Assembly (NCBI GenBank): GCA_030602585.1
Contig: JAUVZJ010000002.1
Coordinates: 67,262 to 100,853, forward strand
Direction of reading: 5' to 3'
Length of the DNA: 33,592 bases
DNA from: Candidatus Methanophagales archaeon
GTDB lineage: Archaea > Halobacteriota > Syntropharchaeia > Alkanophagales > Methanospirareceae
Position 1 is the stretch's first letter; every line of letters starts with the position of its first letter. Below, piece by piece: positions 1-8,389 of this stretch. The position numbers and the translations under genes were made by a program. Under the pieces are notes generated by a model, which worked only from the letters and a program-made list of their open reading frames with translations, had not been told where the DNA came from and ran no database searches.

Positions 1-126
1 GAATATTACACCGATGACCGGCATAAGAAGCAGCATCTTGTCCACCTTTAACTTTAACAACATCACCACTACCTCCATAACTATCAATATTGCAACAATC
101 AGTATCCCTATACTCAATGGTTCCAT
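1..126 (-). CDS. N-terminal part of a small membrane protein, cut by the window edge
   Basis: An open frame on the minus strand starts at ATG 126-124 and runs off the window at position 1, giving about 42 residues (start MEPLSIGILIVAILIV). The visible part is almost entirely hydrophobic: one membrane helix at residues 5-24, a short Lys-containing turn, then the beginning of a second. A purine-rich GAGGTATC stretch (minus strand, 138-131) sits a few bases upstream of the ATG and can act as ribosome binding site. AT-rich DNA at 150-200 offers several TATA-like boxes. The gene follows the coiled-coil membrane protein in the same direction with a 75-nt gap, so it may belong to the same group. The family cannot be named from this fragment. 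Confidence 0.55.
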   Translation of the reverse strand, partial: MEPLSIGILIVAILIVMEVVVMLLKLKVDKMLLLMPVIGVIF

Positions 127-201
127 ATCCGATACCTCTTCCCCTTTACCTTAATATATCTATAATATACATATACGACATATTATTTATTATATATTAT
201 A

Positions 202-1476
202 TTATTTTGCTTTTATATACCTTAACCTCTCGGAATCATATATCAACCTCGAATGAGCATCAGAAGCTAAAAGCCTGTATCTGTGAATAAATCCACGGAT
301 GTCAGAATATGAATCTGATATTGACTTAAGTTCCTCAATCTCGCTCATCTTATCTTTTGCCCAATATTCCACGGGATAGACTTCCGTTGTTGGATTCTCC
401 CTTGCTATTTCCTCCTCAATTTCGAATATCTTGTTATAAACCGCCTCCAGAGCGGAAATTGATTTTATTATGAGCGCCTCACCATACCCCCGCAGCTTTC
501 TCATCTGTGAAGGCAACATGCACTCCTCTATACTTTTCCTTATCTCTTCTACCTCTCTTTTATCTTCTTCTTTTTCCGAAATTTCAACTACTACATTTGT
601 CAGCACAAACGTGTCTTCTTTATACATCTCAAACGCATCCTTCAGTAGCTCAACCAACCTTTCAATCACGCTTTTCAACACTTTTGATGCATTCTCGTAA
701 TTTCCATGCCCTATGCTATGCTCGACAATTTTCAGGTCGGTTCTGATTCTGGACGTATCTGCATTTGCACTCTCTCTCCCTTCCACTTCCAAACTATTTG
801 CATTCCGCAAACAGGTTCTCAGCGTTTCTTCCAGGATTGAAGCCACTTCATTCATAAACATGGATAGCTCAAGTGAATCCATTTCAATGTTCTCTCCATC
901 TCTTAGCCTGGATTCTATCTTCTCTATCTGACCGCGTATATTCTCATACCCTGCGTTTTCGAGCTTTCTTATACCTTCCAAATAATCCCTGCATTTATCC
1001 ATCATCCTCGAATAAAGGACGACCTCATGCCTGTCTTTTATGCCCTCAAACATCTTAATCACCCATTCAACATCTGCAAAGACTACTTTCTTTATCTTCG
1101 TTCTGTCTATTCTTGTCTTTCCATTTACCACACATCCCAGCTCAAATAAGCCCTCTTTTACCCGCCTCAACTCCTCCCTGAATTCCTTTGTGCTTATCCC
1201 GTATTTATCTTCGAAATCGTATAAACTACGCATTTGTTCTACATACCGATTTGCAACCCCCATGATGTCCTGCTCCATTACCTTCTCCTTTACGTTCTTC
1301 TTCCTTACCGTAACGATATATCGAGCCAGGAACGCCGCTACTATTGTTGCAGGGATGAACATGAGTATAAAGGTTATTGCAGAGTCCGACCCGGTATTGA
1401 AGAGTATGAAGATGGCGAGAGCAATTAATGCTAAATACGCTAATGGAACGATTATCCTATACCTCCTCATACGCAA
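202..1476 (-). CDS. Membrane-anchored coiled-coil protein of the FtsZ-like locus
   Basis: This 424-residue protein has a hairpin of two membrane helices at the N-terminus (about residues 8-27 and 33-54). They are bracketed by Arg/Lys-rich segments (RMRRYR before, VRKKNVKEK after), which predicts that both the N-terminus and the roughly 370-residue remainder lie in the cytoplasm. The remainder is charged, almost free of Gly and Pro, and reads as long alpha-helical or coiled-coil segments. I do not recognise a named family. The start overlaps the 3' end of the upstream FtsZ-like gene by 20 nt, so the two are probably translationally coupled; ATG 1470 is an alternative start with less overlap. 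A membrane-tethered helical protein coupled to a tubulin-fold protein suggests an anchor or adaptor, which is inference from context only. Confidence 0.8.
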   Translation of the reverse strand: MRMRRYRIIVPLAYLALIALAIFILFNTGSDSAITFILMFIPATIVAAFLARYIVTVRKKNVKEKVMEQDIMGVANRYVEQMRSLYDFEDKYGISTKEFREELRRVKEGLFELGCVVNGKTRIDRTKIKKVVFADVEWVIKMFEGIKDRHEVVLYSRMMDKCRDYLEGIRKLENAGYENIRGQIEKIESRLRDGENIEMDSLELSMFMNEVASILEETLRTCLRNANSLEVEGRESANADTSRIRTDLKIVEHSIGHGNYENASKVLKSVIERLVELLKDAFEMYKEDTFVLTNVVVEISEKEEDKREVEEIRKSIEECMLPSQMRKLRGYGEALIIKSISALEAVYNKIFEIEEEIARENPTTEVYPVEYWAKDKMSEIEELKSISDSYSDIRGFIHRYRLLASDAHSRLIYDSERLRYIKAK

Positions 1477-2398
1477 GCCTCCTTATCTCACGCAATCTTT
1501 CCAATTGGTCGAACTTATAGGTGAACAAATTGGTTATCGCTGCTATGTTCCGATTTGTAATGGATACAGCCAGATGGCACTCTTTTGAATGCGAGAGCAT
1601 GAATTCCTCTATCTGCTCTCTATCCACACTCTTACTTATAATATAATATTTTGGCACTCGAAGAAAGGAGACGCTCTTCTCACTACCTATCGGTGCATCA
1701 GAAACGCTGAGCTTCTCCAATGAAACACGAAGAAGCGTTCTAAGGTCAAGAGGTTTGTGCCTCAGAAAAGGGAAGATATAACCCCACAATCCTTTCGTAA
1801 GCTCCGAAGCCCTCGATAATACCACATATCCGGGCTCATTATCAAAAGACAAAGCCTTTACAACCTCATCCATAGGCATGGACAATTGCATCTCATCGGG
1901 TAACGAACCTAAGGGTGATGTCCCTGTAAGGATGTCAGCGATGCAAGATGCAATATACCTGTTATAGCTTGGATAAAAATCTTCGAAATTTGGAAGGTGC
2001 GCTATTCTCTGGTTATCCGCGATTATAAATGAGTTCACATGCTCCTTTAGCTTTTCCATCGAATAATATGCATTTATTGTCTCCTCTCTTTTTTCCCTTC
2101 TGTTCGTAGGCAAAACGCCAACGAGAAACATTTTTATGTTCAGCTCAGTCAGTATTCCCGGTATGGTGGACGTTATGTTACTATCACCAAGTCCGGCGAA
2201 TAAAAAAGCAAAATTAACGCTTTTGCCTTTTACCTGTTTTTTTAACTTCGTTTCTATTTTATCATTATCCTTGTCGCTTTTTTCTTCCGGCTTGGGCTTG
2301 ATAACGATTGGCTTCGCTCTTCTTATCGCTTTATATTCCAGTAAAGCATCGAGAATTGCTCCACCTGCGTTTCCTATTCCGATGAATAGGTATGTCAT
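1457..2398 (-). CDS. Highly divergent FtsZ/CetZ (tubulin superfamily)-like protein
   Basis: The N-terminus MTYLFIGIGNAGGAILDALL matches the first nucleotide-binding loop and helix of CetZ/FtsZ (GxGxAGG, residues 7-13). Around residues 95-130 the order VGVLP, then E, NAYYSMEKL, then VNSFIIADNQ follows the CetZ/FtsZ pattern VLP...E...NA...L...VD..I..DN. A later YNRYIASCIADI segment fits the T6 helix. The tubulin signature loop (GGGTGSG) is replaced by AGLGDSNITS near residues 68-77, and the stretch between the first loop and this site is short and filled by a Lys/Glu-rich linker (about residues 28-58). At 313 residues it is shorter than CetZ or FtsZ. Superfamily membership is read from motif order; loss of GTP hydrolysis is inference. 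It heads a leftward operon with a membrane coiled-coil gene and diverges from two secreted, anchored proteins. A relationship to the FtsZ-like families described next to membrane-remodelling genes is possible but untested. Confidence 0.75.
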   Translation of the reverse strand: MTYLFIGIGNAGGAILDALLEYKAIRRAKPIVIKPKPEEKSDKDNDKIETKLKKQVKGKSVNFAFLFAGLGDSNITSTIPGILTELNIKMFLVGVLPTNRREKREETINAYYSMEKLKEHVNSFIIADNQRIAHLPNFEDFYPSYNRYIASCIADILTGTSPLGSLPDEMQLSMPMDEVVKALSFDNEPGYVVLSRASELTKGLWGYIFPFLRHKPLDLRTLLRVSLEKLSVSDAPIGSEKSVSFLRVPKYYIISKSVDREQIEEFMLSHSKECHLAVSITNRNIAAITNLFTYKFDQLERLREIRRLAYEEV

Positions 2399-2412
2399 AT
2401 TATTCTCTTAAA

Positions 2413-2425
2413 AAAATTTATAGTT
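2413..2425. promoter_or_regulatory. Shared TATA-like box between divergent operons
   Basis: AAATTTATAG, centred near 2420, reads CTATAAATT on the other strand. It lies about 26 nt from both the minus start codon at 2398 and the plus ATG at 2447. That is the archaeal TATA-to-start distance, so both transcripts would begin at or next to their start codons (leaderless). The gap between the two genes is only 48 nt, leaving room for little else. Assigned from position and composition only. Confidence 0.5.
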
Positions 2426-2446
2426 TATTGTGCTTTATATTTTTTG

Positions 2447-3424
2447 ATGAAAAAGCGAAGTTTGGCTACATTAATGACATTACTGCTAACCTTGATTATA
2501 TTCACCACCCTGTCTTTTTCCACACCTGTGGTAGGCTCAGACGAGCTGAAGAGGGAGCTACTTGAAGATATAATATCAGTGGATAAGCCCGAATTATTTG
2601 GCGAGTATGGTGAGTTAGATATTGCAAAGGCAAAGATGCAGGCGGTGATACAGGGTATGGAAGGTAGCGAGGTAACCCGAAATACAAAGGAATGGGTGGA
2701 TATTTTCCTCGGAATTATTGATGATTTTGAAGGAATCGCGCATTTAAACGAAAGTTCTGTCCCTTCAGACCACGTAGGAGCTATTGAAACCGCAGATAGA
2801 ATAAATACGTCCATAAATACGCTCAGCGGACACGAGATAGCGGAAGCGGAAATACCAATGCTTACAGAGCTCGCGCTTAAGCAATTTTACAGGAGGGAGG
2901 GGAAATTCTTTGAGGATATTGCGAGGGATGAGGAAGAAACAAGGGAGAAGATCGAATATGAGAAGATAAGTTCAATTTCATATAAAAAAGGTGGCATATA
3001 CACGATAAGCGATGCGAGCAGGATGGAGTTCGAGTCAAGAAGAGAAGAATGGGTATATAAAAGGGAGATGAAAAAGGCATCGGAATATATAAATGCATCA
3101 ATGTCACATCTTGATAATGCAAGAAACCCCTCCTCAGATTTCTTTGGCGCTGCCGCTGCTTTTAGGGAGATAATAAAAGCGGGGGATTCGTTTGATGAAG
3201 CGAAGAAAATATATGAGGAACATAAGGATAAAGAACTGGAGAATGTAAAAGGGATTGAAAATGAGATAAGAAATGTTTATTACAGTTTGATGCGTGATAT
3301 GCTTAAGGACGTTGCAATTTATCTTTTTTTCCTTTCCATTTTCACCGCTATAATATGGTGGGATTTCAGAAGATGGGGTGATGCGTTGGATGATACCATG
3401 TTGGGGGAAGAGCTTATTGGTTAG
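2447..3424 (+). CDS. Secreted alpha-helical protein with C-terminal membrane anchor
   Basis: The 325-residue product starts at ATG 2447. A TTG three bases upstream is in frame but less likely, because the TATA-like box places transcription start at about 2447. A signal peptide with a basic start (MKKRSLATLM) and hydrophobic core ends near residue 30 (STPVVGS). The next roughly 250 residues are highly charged and helical with no recognised domain. A single membrane helix lies near the C-terminus (DVAIYLFFLSIFTAIIWW), followed by a short tail of about 20 residues rich in acidic residues. This is a type I topology: helical ectodomain outside, small tail inside. The gene overlaps the next one by up to 47 nt, indicating co-translation. 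Family unknown; the shared architecture with the downstream protein suggests partners in one surface complex. Confidence 0.8.
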   Translation: MKKRSLATLMTLLLTLIIFTTLSFSTPVVGSDELKRELLEDIISVDKPELFGEYGELDIAKAKMQAVIQGMEGSEVTRNTKEWVDIFLGIIDDFEGIAHLNESSVPSDHVGAIETADRINTSINTLSGHEIAEAEIPMLTELALKQFYRREGKFFEDIARDEEETREKIEYEKISSISYKKGGIYTISDASRMEFESRREEWVYKREMKKASEYINASMSHLDNARNPSSDFFGAAAAFREIIKAGDSFDEAKKIYEEHKDKELENVKGIENEIRNVYYSLMRDMLKDVAIYLFFLSIFTAIIWWDFRRWGDALDDTMLGEELIG

Positions 3425-5852
3425 GATTGCAATTGGAACTGTTGTACTCTTTGCTCTTTTGAGCTGTGTGCAGACTGCAGGAGCATCGGATATAGAAGTA
3501 TATCCAGAGACCATAAAAATACCATTCAATCAGCCAAAACAGCCAGACGAGACTGTATTTCAATCGGGGACAATAACAATCACTAATCATGGTGTAAATG
3601 ACACGAAGGTGGAGATTCAATCTGACCTCGGCACTATTACACCAAACCCTCCTATTGCAATCCCTGCTGGACAACCTATAGAAGTTACGATTGAGGCTTC
3701 ATCAGATGCAGGAGAGGGGCCGCATGTCCTTACAGTGAGAGATGCAGACGGAGAGGTAACTACAGTCACCGTAATCATAGAATATAAAGCACAAATTGTG
3801 GTATCGCCTTCTACAATCCATTTTGGGACGAGATATGATCCGCTTCATCGAACTGAGACACGGACAGAAACAGTTACGATCAGTGAGCATTTTGGATATA
3901 AAGCTGCCGGAAGCCTCACAATAGGAAAAATTGGGAACGAGTGGGTTACGATAAAAGGTGCTCCACCAAATTGGATAGGGAAGGGCTCTTCTGCTAAGAT
4001 TGAATTTCAGATAAGTCCTGAAGAGGAGGCTATTAATAAAAACGAATATTCATGGGGATATCGCATTTCGAGCAGTAATGCTGGCTCTGCTACGATAGAT
4101 ATTGATGCATACATATTGATGCCACCAAAGCTTGGCAGACTTTACGATGAAGAACTGGAAATAAAATTCGATAAGCCAAAGGGAACGGTTTCGAAATATG
4201 ATAGGTATATTGATGTGCGAGTGAGAAATGAAGGTGACGAGACACTGTATTTCAATAGCAGGTTCACAGAATATCCAAGCGGAATAACGATTAGGATAGT
4301 TAATCCTTCGGGATCGGTTTCTGGGAAGCCTAGCAGTGAAAACATCAGGCTTCATATCGTCACACCGTACGACGCACCCGAAGGAACATACACTGGAAGG
4401 CTGGATATAGATGCAACAGATAAAGATGGTACATATGATGCCGGACATGGAGAAGTGGACATAACCATAAAGATAAAGTGGCCGGTTGATTTCAACATTT
4501 CTTCTACTTCTGTTTATTTCACAGCATCTCCACCTTCTATTGATTTTGGGTCCATAGAGCTGAAAGAGCAAGGATATGAAAAGAAAGAAGTGAATATAAC
4601 ATTAACAGAGTTCTATCGCTACAAGCCGGTGCGGAATTTACGGCTTCCAAAGAGTGGTGAATACAGGAACTGGCTAAAAGAAGAGATAGATTTCGCTGAA
4701 ATTCCCCCGGGTGAGTCGAGAAACATTACACTCAAAATAGAACCGGGATTGGAGGCAGTGCCTAAGTACTATTTGTGGAAATATGATATAAGTGCTTCTG
4801 AGATAAGCGCAAAGAGAATGGAAGTAAAGGCGATGGTTGTGCCGATAAATATCCCTGAGATGATAGAATATTTGAAGTTATTTAGAGAAAGCACCCTTTA
4901 TAAGAGTTATCCATCGTCAGAAGTTATCATATCAAACGGTGTAGAGATGCTGGAAGTAGTAGAGAGAAGCGAAATAGGTGCTGAGGACTGGAAAAAAATA
5001 CCCATCTTGATGAAAGGAACTCTCTCGCTACTATTATCGCTGAACGATGCTATTGTATTCACGGACGAAAAAACGTATGGGGAAGCGGTGGAGAGCTTAT
5101 GGACTGCCTGGATATCAACGTCCACAATAGGCTCGAATTCTAATCTGACCAATTGGGATATATCTGGGTATGCAAAGGATATTTCAGCAGGTGCGGATAA
5201 GACAACGGAGGAGGTGTTGATGGACGAGGCGAAGATGCTTGAATTGCGAGGCTGGAACATAAAGAAAGCAGTGGAGCACGCAATGGCAATGGACGACATA
5301 AGCGGACTAAAAGAGGAAGAAAACGTGCTCGAATCCGCTCTTTCATATCAATACGCCGCTACTATATATGGTCTGCTCGACGACAAGGAAAAGAGAATAG
5401 AATGCGCCTATGAGGAATCTTTGCTCATGGATAAGCATGATGAATTGGTAAGTGATGCAACAGACCTTCGTATTAAATCGGATAATATCGTATCAAATAG
5501 CAAGGAGAACGACCTTATTACAATCAGAATTGTTAGAATCGGGGACATATATCTCCTTTTAAATCCGTATAAATACGATACTTTTTCTGCGAGCTATGGC
5601 TCAGCGGAGAGATACCTTGAGGACGCATCAAAGAAGTATAAGGTTGCAGGCGAGCTGCTTATGGCTGAGAATACAAACGATGATTTAAATAAACTAAAAG
5701 GCGAAAGGAGATATATACTATCTTTGTTCTTCATTATGTGCATACTGTATGGTGTGGCTTTCATCTACGTGATAAACCGGGTTATCATGGGCACGATGGC
5801 TTATATGAGGGACATGTATGAGCGAGAGGTGGGGGATATTATGATAACGTAA
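3378..5852 (+). CDS. Large Ig-like surface protein with helical stalk and C-terminal anchor
   Basis: The product is about 824 residues if GTG 3378 is used. ATG 3381, ATG 3390 and TTG 3417 are in frame; TTG 3417 follows GGGGGAAG and would give a shorter, typical signal peptide. The signal segment (IAIGTVVLFALL) ends near AGAS at residue 37. Four beta-rich Ig-like domains follow (about 40-135, 138-246, 250-368 and 375-495). Domains 2 and 4 look like internal duplicates, each starting SPPSIDFG- or SPSTIHFG-like and ending in a W.Y.IS motif. Residues 495-775 are helical, then one membrane helix (FFIMCILYGVAFIYVI) and a short basic/acidic tail. It overlaps the preceding secreted gene and so shares its operon. 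The role is unknown; the architecture suits a cell-surface stalk or adhesin-like scaffold tied to the FtsZ-like locus. Confidence 0.85.
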   Translation: MMRWMIPCWGKSLLVRIAIGTVVLFALLSCVQTAGASDIEVYPETIKIPFNQPKQPDETVFQSGTITITNHGVNDTKVEIQSDLGTITPNPPIAIPAGQPIEVTIEASSDAGEGPHVLTVRDADGEVTTVTVIIEYKAQIVVSPSTIHFGTRYDPLHRTETRTETVTISEHFGYKAAGSLTIGKIGNEWVTIKGAPPNWIGKGSSAKIEFQISPEEEAINKNEYSWGYRISSSNAGSATIDIDAYILMPPKLGRLYDEELEIKFDKPKGTVSKYDRYIDVRVRNEGDETLYFNSRFTEYPSGITIRIVNPSGSVSGKPSSENIRLHIVTPYDAPEGTYTGRLDIDATDKDGTYDAGHGEVDITIKIKWPVDFNISSTSVYFTASPPSIDFGSIELKEQGYEKKEVNITLTEFYRYKPVRNLRLPKSGEYRNWLKEEIDFAEIPPGESRNITLKIEPGLEAVPKYYLWKYDISASEISAKRMEVKAMVVPINIPEMIEYLKLFRESTLYKSYPSSEVIISNGVEMLEVVERSEIGAEDWKKIPILMKGTLSLLLSLNDAIVFTDEKTYGEAVESLWTAWISTSTIGSNSNLTNWDISGYAKDISAGADKTTEEVLMDEAKMLELRGWNIKKAVEHAMAMDDISGLKEEENVLESALSYQYAATIYGLLDDKEKRIECAYEESLLMDKHDELVSDATDLRIKSDNIVSNSKENDLITIRIVRIGDIYLLLNPYKYDTFSASYGSAERYLEDASKKYKVAGELLMAENTNDDLNKLKGERRYILSLFFIMCILYGVAFIYVINRVIMGTMAYMRDMYEREVGDIMIT

Positions 5853-6329
5853 GTAACCCATCAAAAGTTTTGTCCTCCACTTCACCTTAAAAATCACAAG
5901 CTCCAAGCAAAGCAGCATTGCATACTCCCTTTCTCTCCTTTCGCCAAAACGCATAGCGCGTGCCAATTTATTGCACTGAGCGGCAGGATTCCCGTTCTTC
6001 GTAATGTATCTGTCCGCGCCTTTCTTCCATGCTTCCTCTATAATTTCCGGGTTCTCTATCCCGGTGAAGAAAACAAAAGGGATGCTATCCCGTGTTTCTC
6101 TCACTTCTTCCAGAAATTCGAGTCCGTCCATTCCCGGCATCCTGCAATCAGAGATAATTACGTCAAAGCGCCCTTTTTCGAGTTTAGCCAGCGCTTCTTC
6201 TGCGAAATCCACACTGGTGATTTCAAATTCACCTTCCCTTCTCAGGAATATCTGTGTCAACTCCAATACCATTGGGTCGTCATCCACATGCAAAACACGT
6301 ATCCGCACTGGGTTTAAATATTCATCCAT
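5718..6329 (-). CDS. Response regulator receiver (REC) protein, C-terminus probably damaged
   Basis: A complete receiver domain occupies residues 9-125: acidic pocket D16-D18, phosphoacceptor D61 (IISDCRMPG), T89 (FFTG) and K111 (ITKNG). It should be phosphorylated by a histidine kinase not present here. GGGGGAT lies 4 nt upstream of the ATG and a TATA-like box lies at 6387-6394. After residue about 142 the frame enters the repeat at 5850-5904 and then the antisense of the 3' end of the Ig-like surface protein gene. The last 60 residues are therefore not a believable domain, and overlap the opposite gene by 135 nt. Many archaeal proteins continue from such a REC into PAS or kinase domains, so this is either a stand-alone REC with a chance tail or a truncated sensor. 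REC call firm, C-terminus doubtful. Confidence 0.8.
   Translation of the reverse strand: MDEYLNPVRIRVLHVDDDPMVLELTQIFLRREGEFEITSVDFAEEALAKLEKGRFDVIISDCRMPGMDGLEFLEEVRETRDSIPFVFFTGIENPEIIEEAWKKGADRYITKNGNPAAQCNKLARAMRFGERREREYAMLLCLELVIFKVKWRTKLLMGYLRYHNIPHLSLIHVPHISHRAHDNPVYHVDESHTIQYAHNEEQR
5850..5904 (-). repeat. Repeat copy A, inverted relative to copy B at 8452-8503
   Basis: On the minus strand this stretch reads GGAGCTTGTGATTT, a 9-nt insert, then GTGGAGGACAAAACTTTTGA and GGGTTACTTA. It matches copy B on the plus strand at nearly every other position. It begins at the stop codon of the Ig-like surface protein gene and supplies the last credible codons of the response regulator. The core CAAAACTTTTG is self-complementary. 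The two copies bracket the three response-regulator genes in opposite orientation. Confidence 0.8.
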
Positions 6330-6383
6330 ATTTTATCCCCCTTTTTTTCTTTATCCCTATAGATGAGTAAGAATAAGGGATTT

Positions 6384-6396
6384 GGGCTTATATAGA
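6384..6396 (-). promoter_or_regulatory. TATA-like box for the first response regulator
   Basis: The minus strand reads TCTATATAAGCCC, about 60 nt upstream of the ATG at 6329. This would give a leader of roughly 35 nt that contains the GGGGGAT ribosome binding site. Called from composition and distance. Confidence 0.4.
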
Positions 6397-6434
6397 CAAT
6401 TAAAGTATAACAAAGCGTTCAAAAATTGAACGGA

Positions 6435-7481
6435 TTAATCCAGAATAAGCACCTGCACCTCTTTAGCATTCATCACGTTTAATTCACGCTCCAACCGATG
6501 CAACTCAACCTCACTCAAAGTCCGCGCATCGAATGGCATTGTTAAGCGACACTTACTTGTCGTGACGATGTCCGTCACCGATTCGACGAACCGAAGAATA
6601 ACCTCAAATCCGTTCTGGTCAATGAGGTATTCTAAACCTTCCAGCATGATTACGCTCTCAACGTCATTTTCCGCAAATTCTTTTACTGCTATGCTCAACT
6701 GTGTTATGTTTGTCGGAACAACATGGTTCTCTCCTTTGACATGTGTTAGCCAGGTTATCGGCACGTCCTTTATATTATTGTATTCCTCGTGAACGTGCGA
6801 AGGATTAGTCCTTGAGATGAGCAGCCCTTTAAACCCGTATTCAATTAGTTTGCCGAACAACTTGAAACTCGTATCAGGTTTTTCCTCAACGATCAAATAG
6901 CCTTTACCCTGCTTGAATAATCTATGCAACGCAGATTGCTCAAGTTTTTTCACTCTTTTTTCTGCCTGTTTACGCTCGCGGATTTCTCGTTTCAGTTCTT
7001 CGTTTGCTTCCTCCAGTTCGGCGGTGCGTTCCTTTACTCGCAGTTCCAGTTCGTCATGAGCTTTTCGCAGCGCCTCCTCCGCCCACTTCCGTTCCAGAGC
7101 CCTACGGATGTCCAGAAGCAAGCGTTCCATATCATAGGGTTTTTGCAGATAGCTGAAAGCGCCCATGTTTACTGCTTCCATGGCTGATTCAAGGGAAGCA
7201 TAAGCAGTCAGGATAATAACCTCGGTGCGAGGAGATTTTTTTTTGATGCCTTTCAAGACTTCAATGCCAGATATATCAGGCAGCTTGAGGTCTATCAGCG
7301 CCAGCGACAAATCATCATCTTCTCTTGCTGCTTCTATGCCTTCTTCACCTGTCAGAACGGCTATGGGTCTATAACCTTTGGCTTTTAATACATCCGAAAG
7401 AGTTTCTCCCAATTTGGGGTCATCTTCCACGAGTAATATTTTTGGCTCTTCATTAATTCCGTTATTATCCATTTTCGGCAT
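6435..7481 (-). CDS. Response regulator: receiver, coiled coil, DUF835 output
   Basis: The 348-residue protein starts with a receiver domain (about residues 13-130) with D20/D21, phosphoacceptor D64 (ALIDLKLPD), T92 (ILTAYAS) and K114 (LQKPYD). These are NtrC-like receiver motifs. A long charged coiled coil follows (about 130-180, rich in EELKREIRERKQAEKRVKKL), of the kind that usually links receivers to sensor domains. The C-terminal 165 residues (from GKGYLIVEEKPD to the end) match DUF835, an archaeal domain of unknown biochemical role found at the end of two-component and PAS proteins; it resembles RecA/KaiC-like folds. There is no DNA-binding or kinase domain. It has its own TATA box at 7524-7533. 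It probably acts by protein contact, and its partner cannot be told from the sequence. Confidence 0.88.
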   Translation of the reverse strand: MPKMDNNGINEEPKILLVEDDPKLGETLSDVLKAKGYRPIAVLTGEEGIEAAREDDDLSLALIDLKLPDISGIEVLKGIKKKSPRTEVIILTAYASLESAMEAVNMGAFSYLQKPYDMERLLLDIRRALERKWAEEALRKAHDELELRVKERTAELEEANEELKREIRERKQAEKRVKKLEQSALHRLFKQGKGYLIVEEKPDTSFKLFGKLIEYGFKGLLISRTNPSHVHEEYNNIKDVPITWLTHVKGENHVVPTNITQLSIAVKEFAENDVESVIMLEGLEYLIDQNGFEVILRFVESVTDIVTTSKCRLTMPFDARTLSEVELHRLERELNVMNAKEVQVLILD

Positions 7482-7523
7482 CGTATGCTACGTATGTATG
7501 ATGTTGGAGTATTGAAACACCTC

Positions 7524-7538
7524 TTATATATAACCTTT
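7524..7538 (-). promoter_or_regulatory. Strong TATA box with BRE-like element for the REC-DUF835 gene
   Basis: The minus strand reads AAAGG followed by TTATATATAA. The TATA core is centred near 7528, so transcription should begin near 7502 and leave a leader of about 20 nt before the ATG at 7481. This is the clearest archaeal promoter in the window. Confidence 0.6.
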
Positions 7539-7576
7539 CTGTTCTCTGACCTGCATCTTGTATCCTGTATCTCCAA

Positions 7577-8341
7577 TCACTTTTCTCCCAGCGCACGTTG
7601 AAGCTTTTCACGTTTTATCTCTTCCAACAGCGCGAACAATTTTTCCAGCTCTAAGGGCTTGTAGAGATAAGCAAATGCGCTTAGTTCAAGTCCTCTCTCG
7701 ACCAACGAGCCCATCTCACCCACATAGCCTGTAATCAATATTACCGGAAGATGGGGATATTTCTCTCTTATTTCTCGCAATACGTCCAGCCCGGTTATTC
7801 CATTGAGTTTCATATCTAACAGCACTACATCTTCTTCTGATTTAACACCGTCCATTACCCGGAAGGGGTCGGTCTCATAACGGGCTTTGATGTTTCTTTT
7901 TTGTAATATGCCGCTCAAAGTCATGCAAAATTCGTAATCGTCATCAACAATAAAAATAACACGCTCTTTTTTCAAAGAAGAAAGGAAAGATAGAATCGCC
8001 GTGAAGTCAAGAGGCTTGATTAAAACTCCAAGTGCACCTTGCTCTCGGGCTTGTGATACCAGCGCATCTGTTGAATATGCAGTCATCATTACGACTGGCA
8101 TCTCAGGAGCAATAGATTTGATTTTCACAAAAGCCTCAACACCATTTACTTCCGGCATTTTTATGTCCATCAGAACCGCATCAAAAGGACGCAGCCCTAC
8201 CTTTCTCACCGCTTCTGAACCGCTAAACGCTGTTTCTGCATCATAATCTTTAACCCGTAGAATATCCGCTATTGTCTTAGCCATTAGTGGCTCATCATCT
8301 ACCACTAAGATGCTGAGTTTATCTTCTTCGCTCTTGCTCAT
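7577..8341 (-). CDS. Tandem receiver (REC-REC) response regulator
   Basis: The 254-residue protein is two receiver domains and nothing else. REC1 (about residues 9-122) has acidic D15/D16, phosphoacceptor D59 (VLMDIKMPE), T88 (MMTAYS) and K109 (LIKPLD). REC2 (about 127-245) has D133-D135, D176 (VLLDMKLNG), a T in LITGY and K in LYKPLE. Both look fully competent for phosphorylation. I chose ATG 8341 because AAGAGGTG lies 11 nt upstream; an in-frame ATG at 8383 would add 14 residues from repeat-like DNA. With no output domain it may act as a phosphate relay or by protein binding. It is the first of three same-strand response regulators here; no histidine kinase is encoded in the window. Confidence 0.88.
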   Translation of the reverse strand: MSKSEEDKLSILVVDDEPLMAKTIADILRVKDYDAETAFSGSEAVRKVGLRPFDAVLMDIKMPEVNGVEAFVKIKSIAPEMPVVMMTAYSTDALVSQAREQGALGVLIKPLDFTAILSFLSSLKKERVIFIVDDDYEFCMTLSGILQKRNIKARYETDPFRVMDGVKSEEDVVLLDMKLNGITGLDVLREIREKYPHLPVILITGYVGEMGSLVERGLELSAFAYLYKPLELEKLFALLEEIKREKLQRALGEK

Positions 8342-8389
8342 TTCTGTGCCAACACCTCTTGAAAATCCAAAATCCCAATACATACCAAT

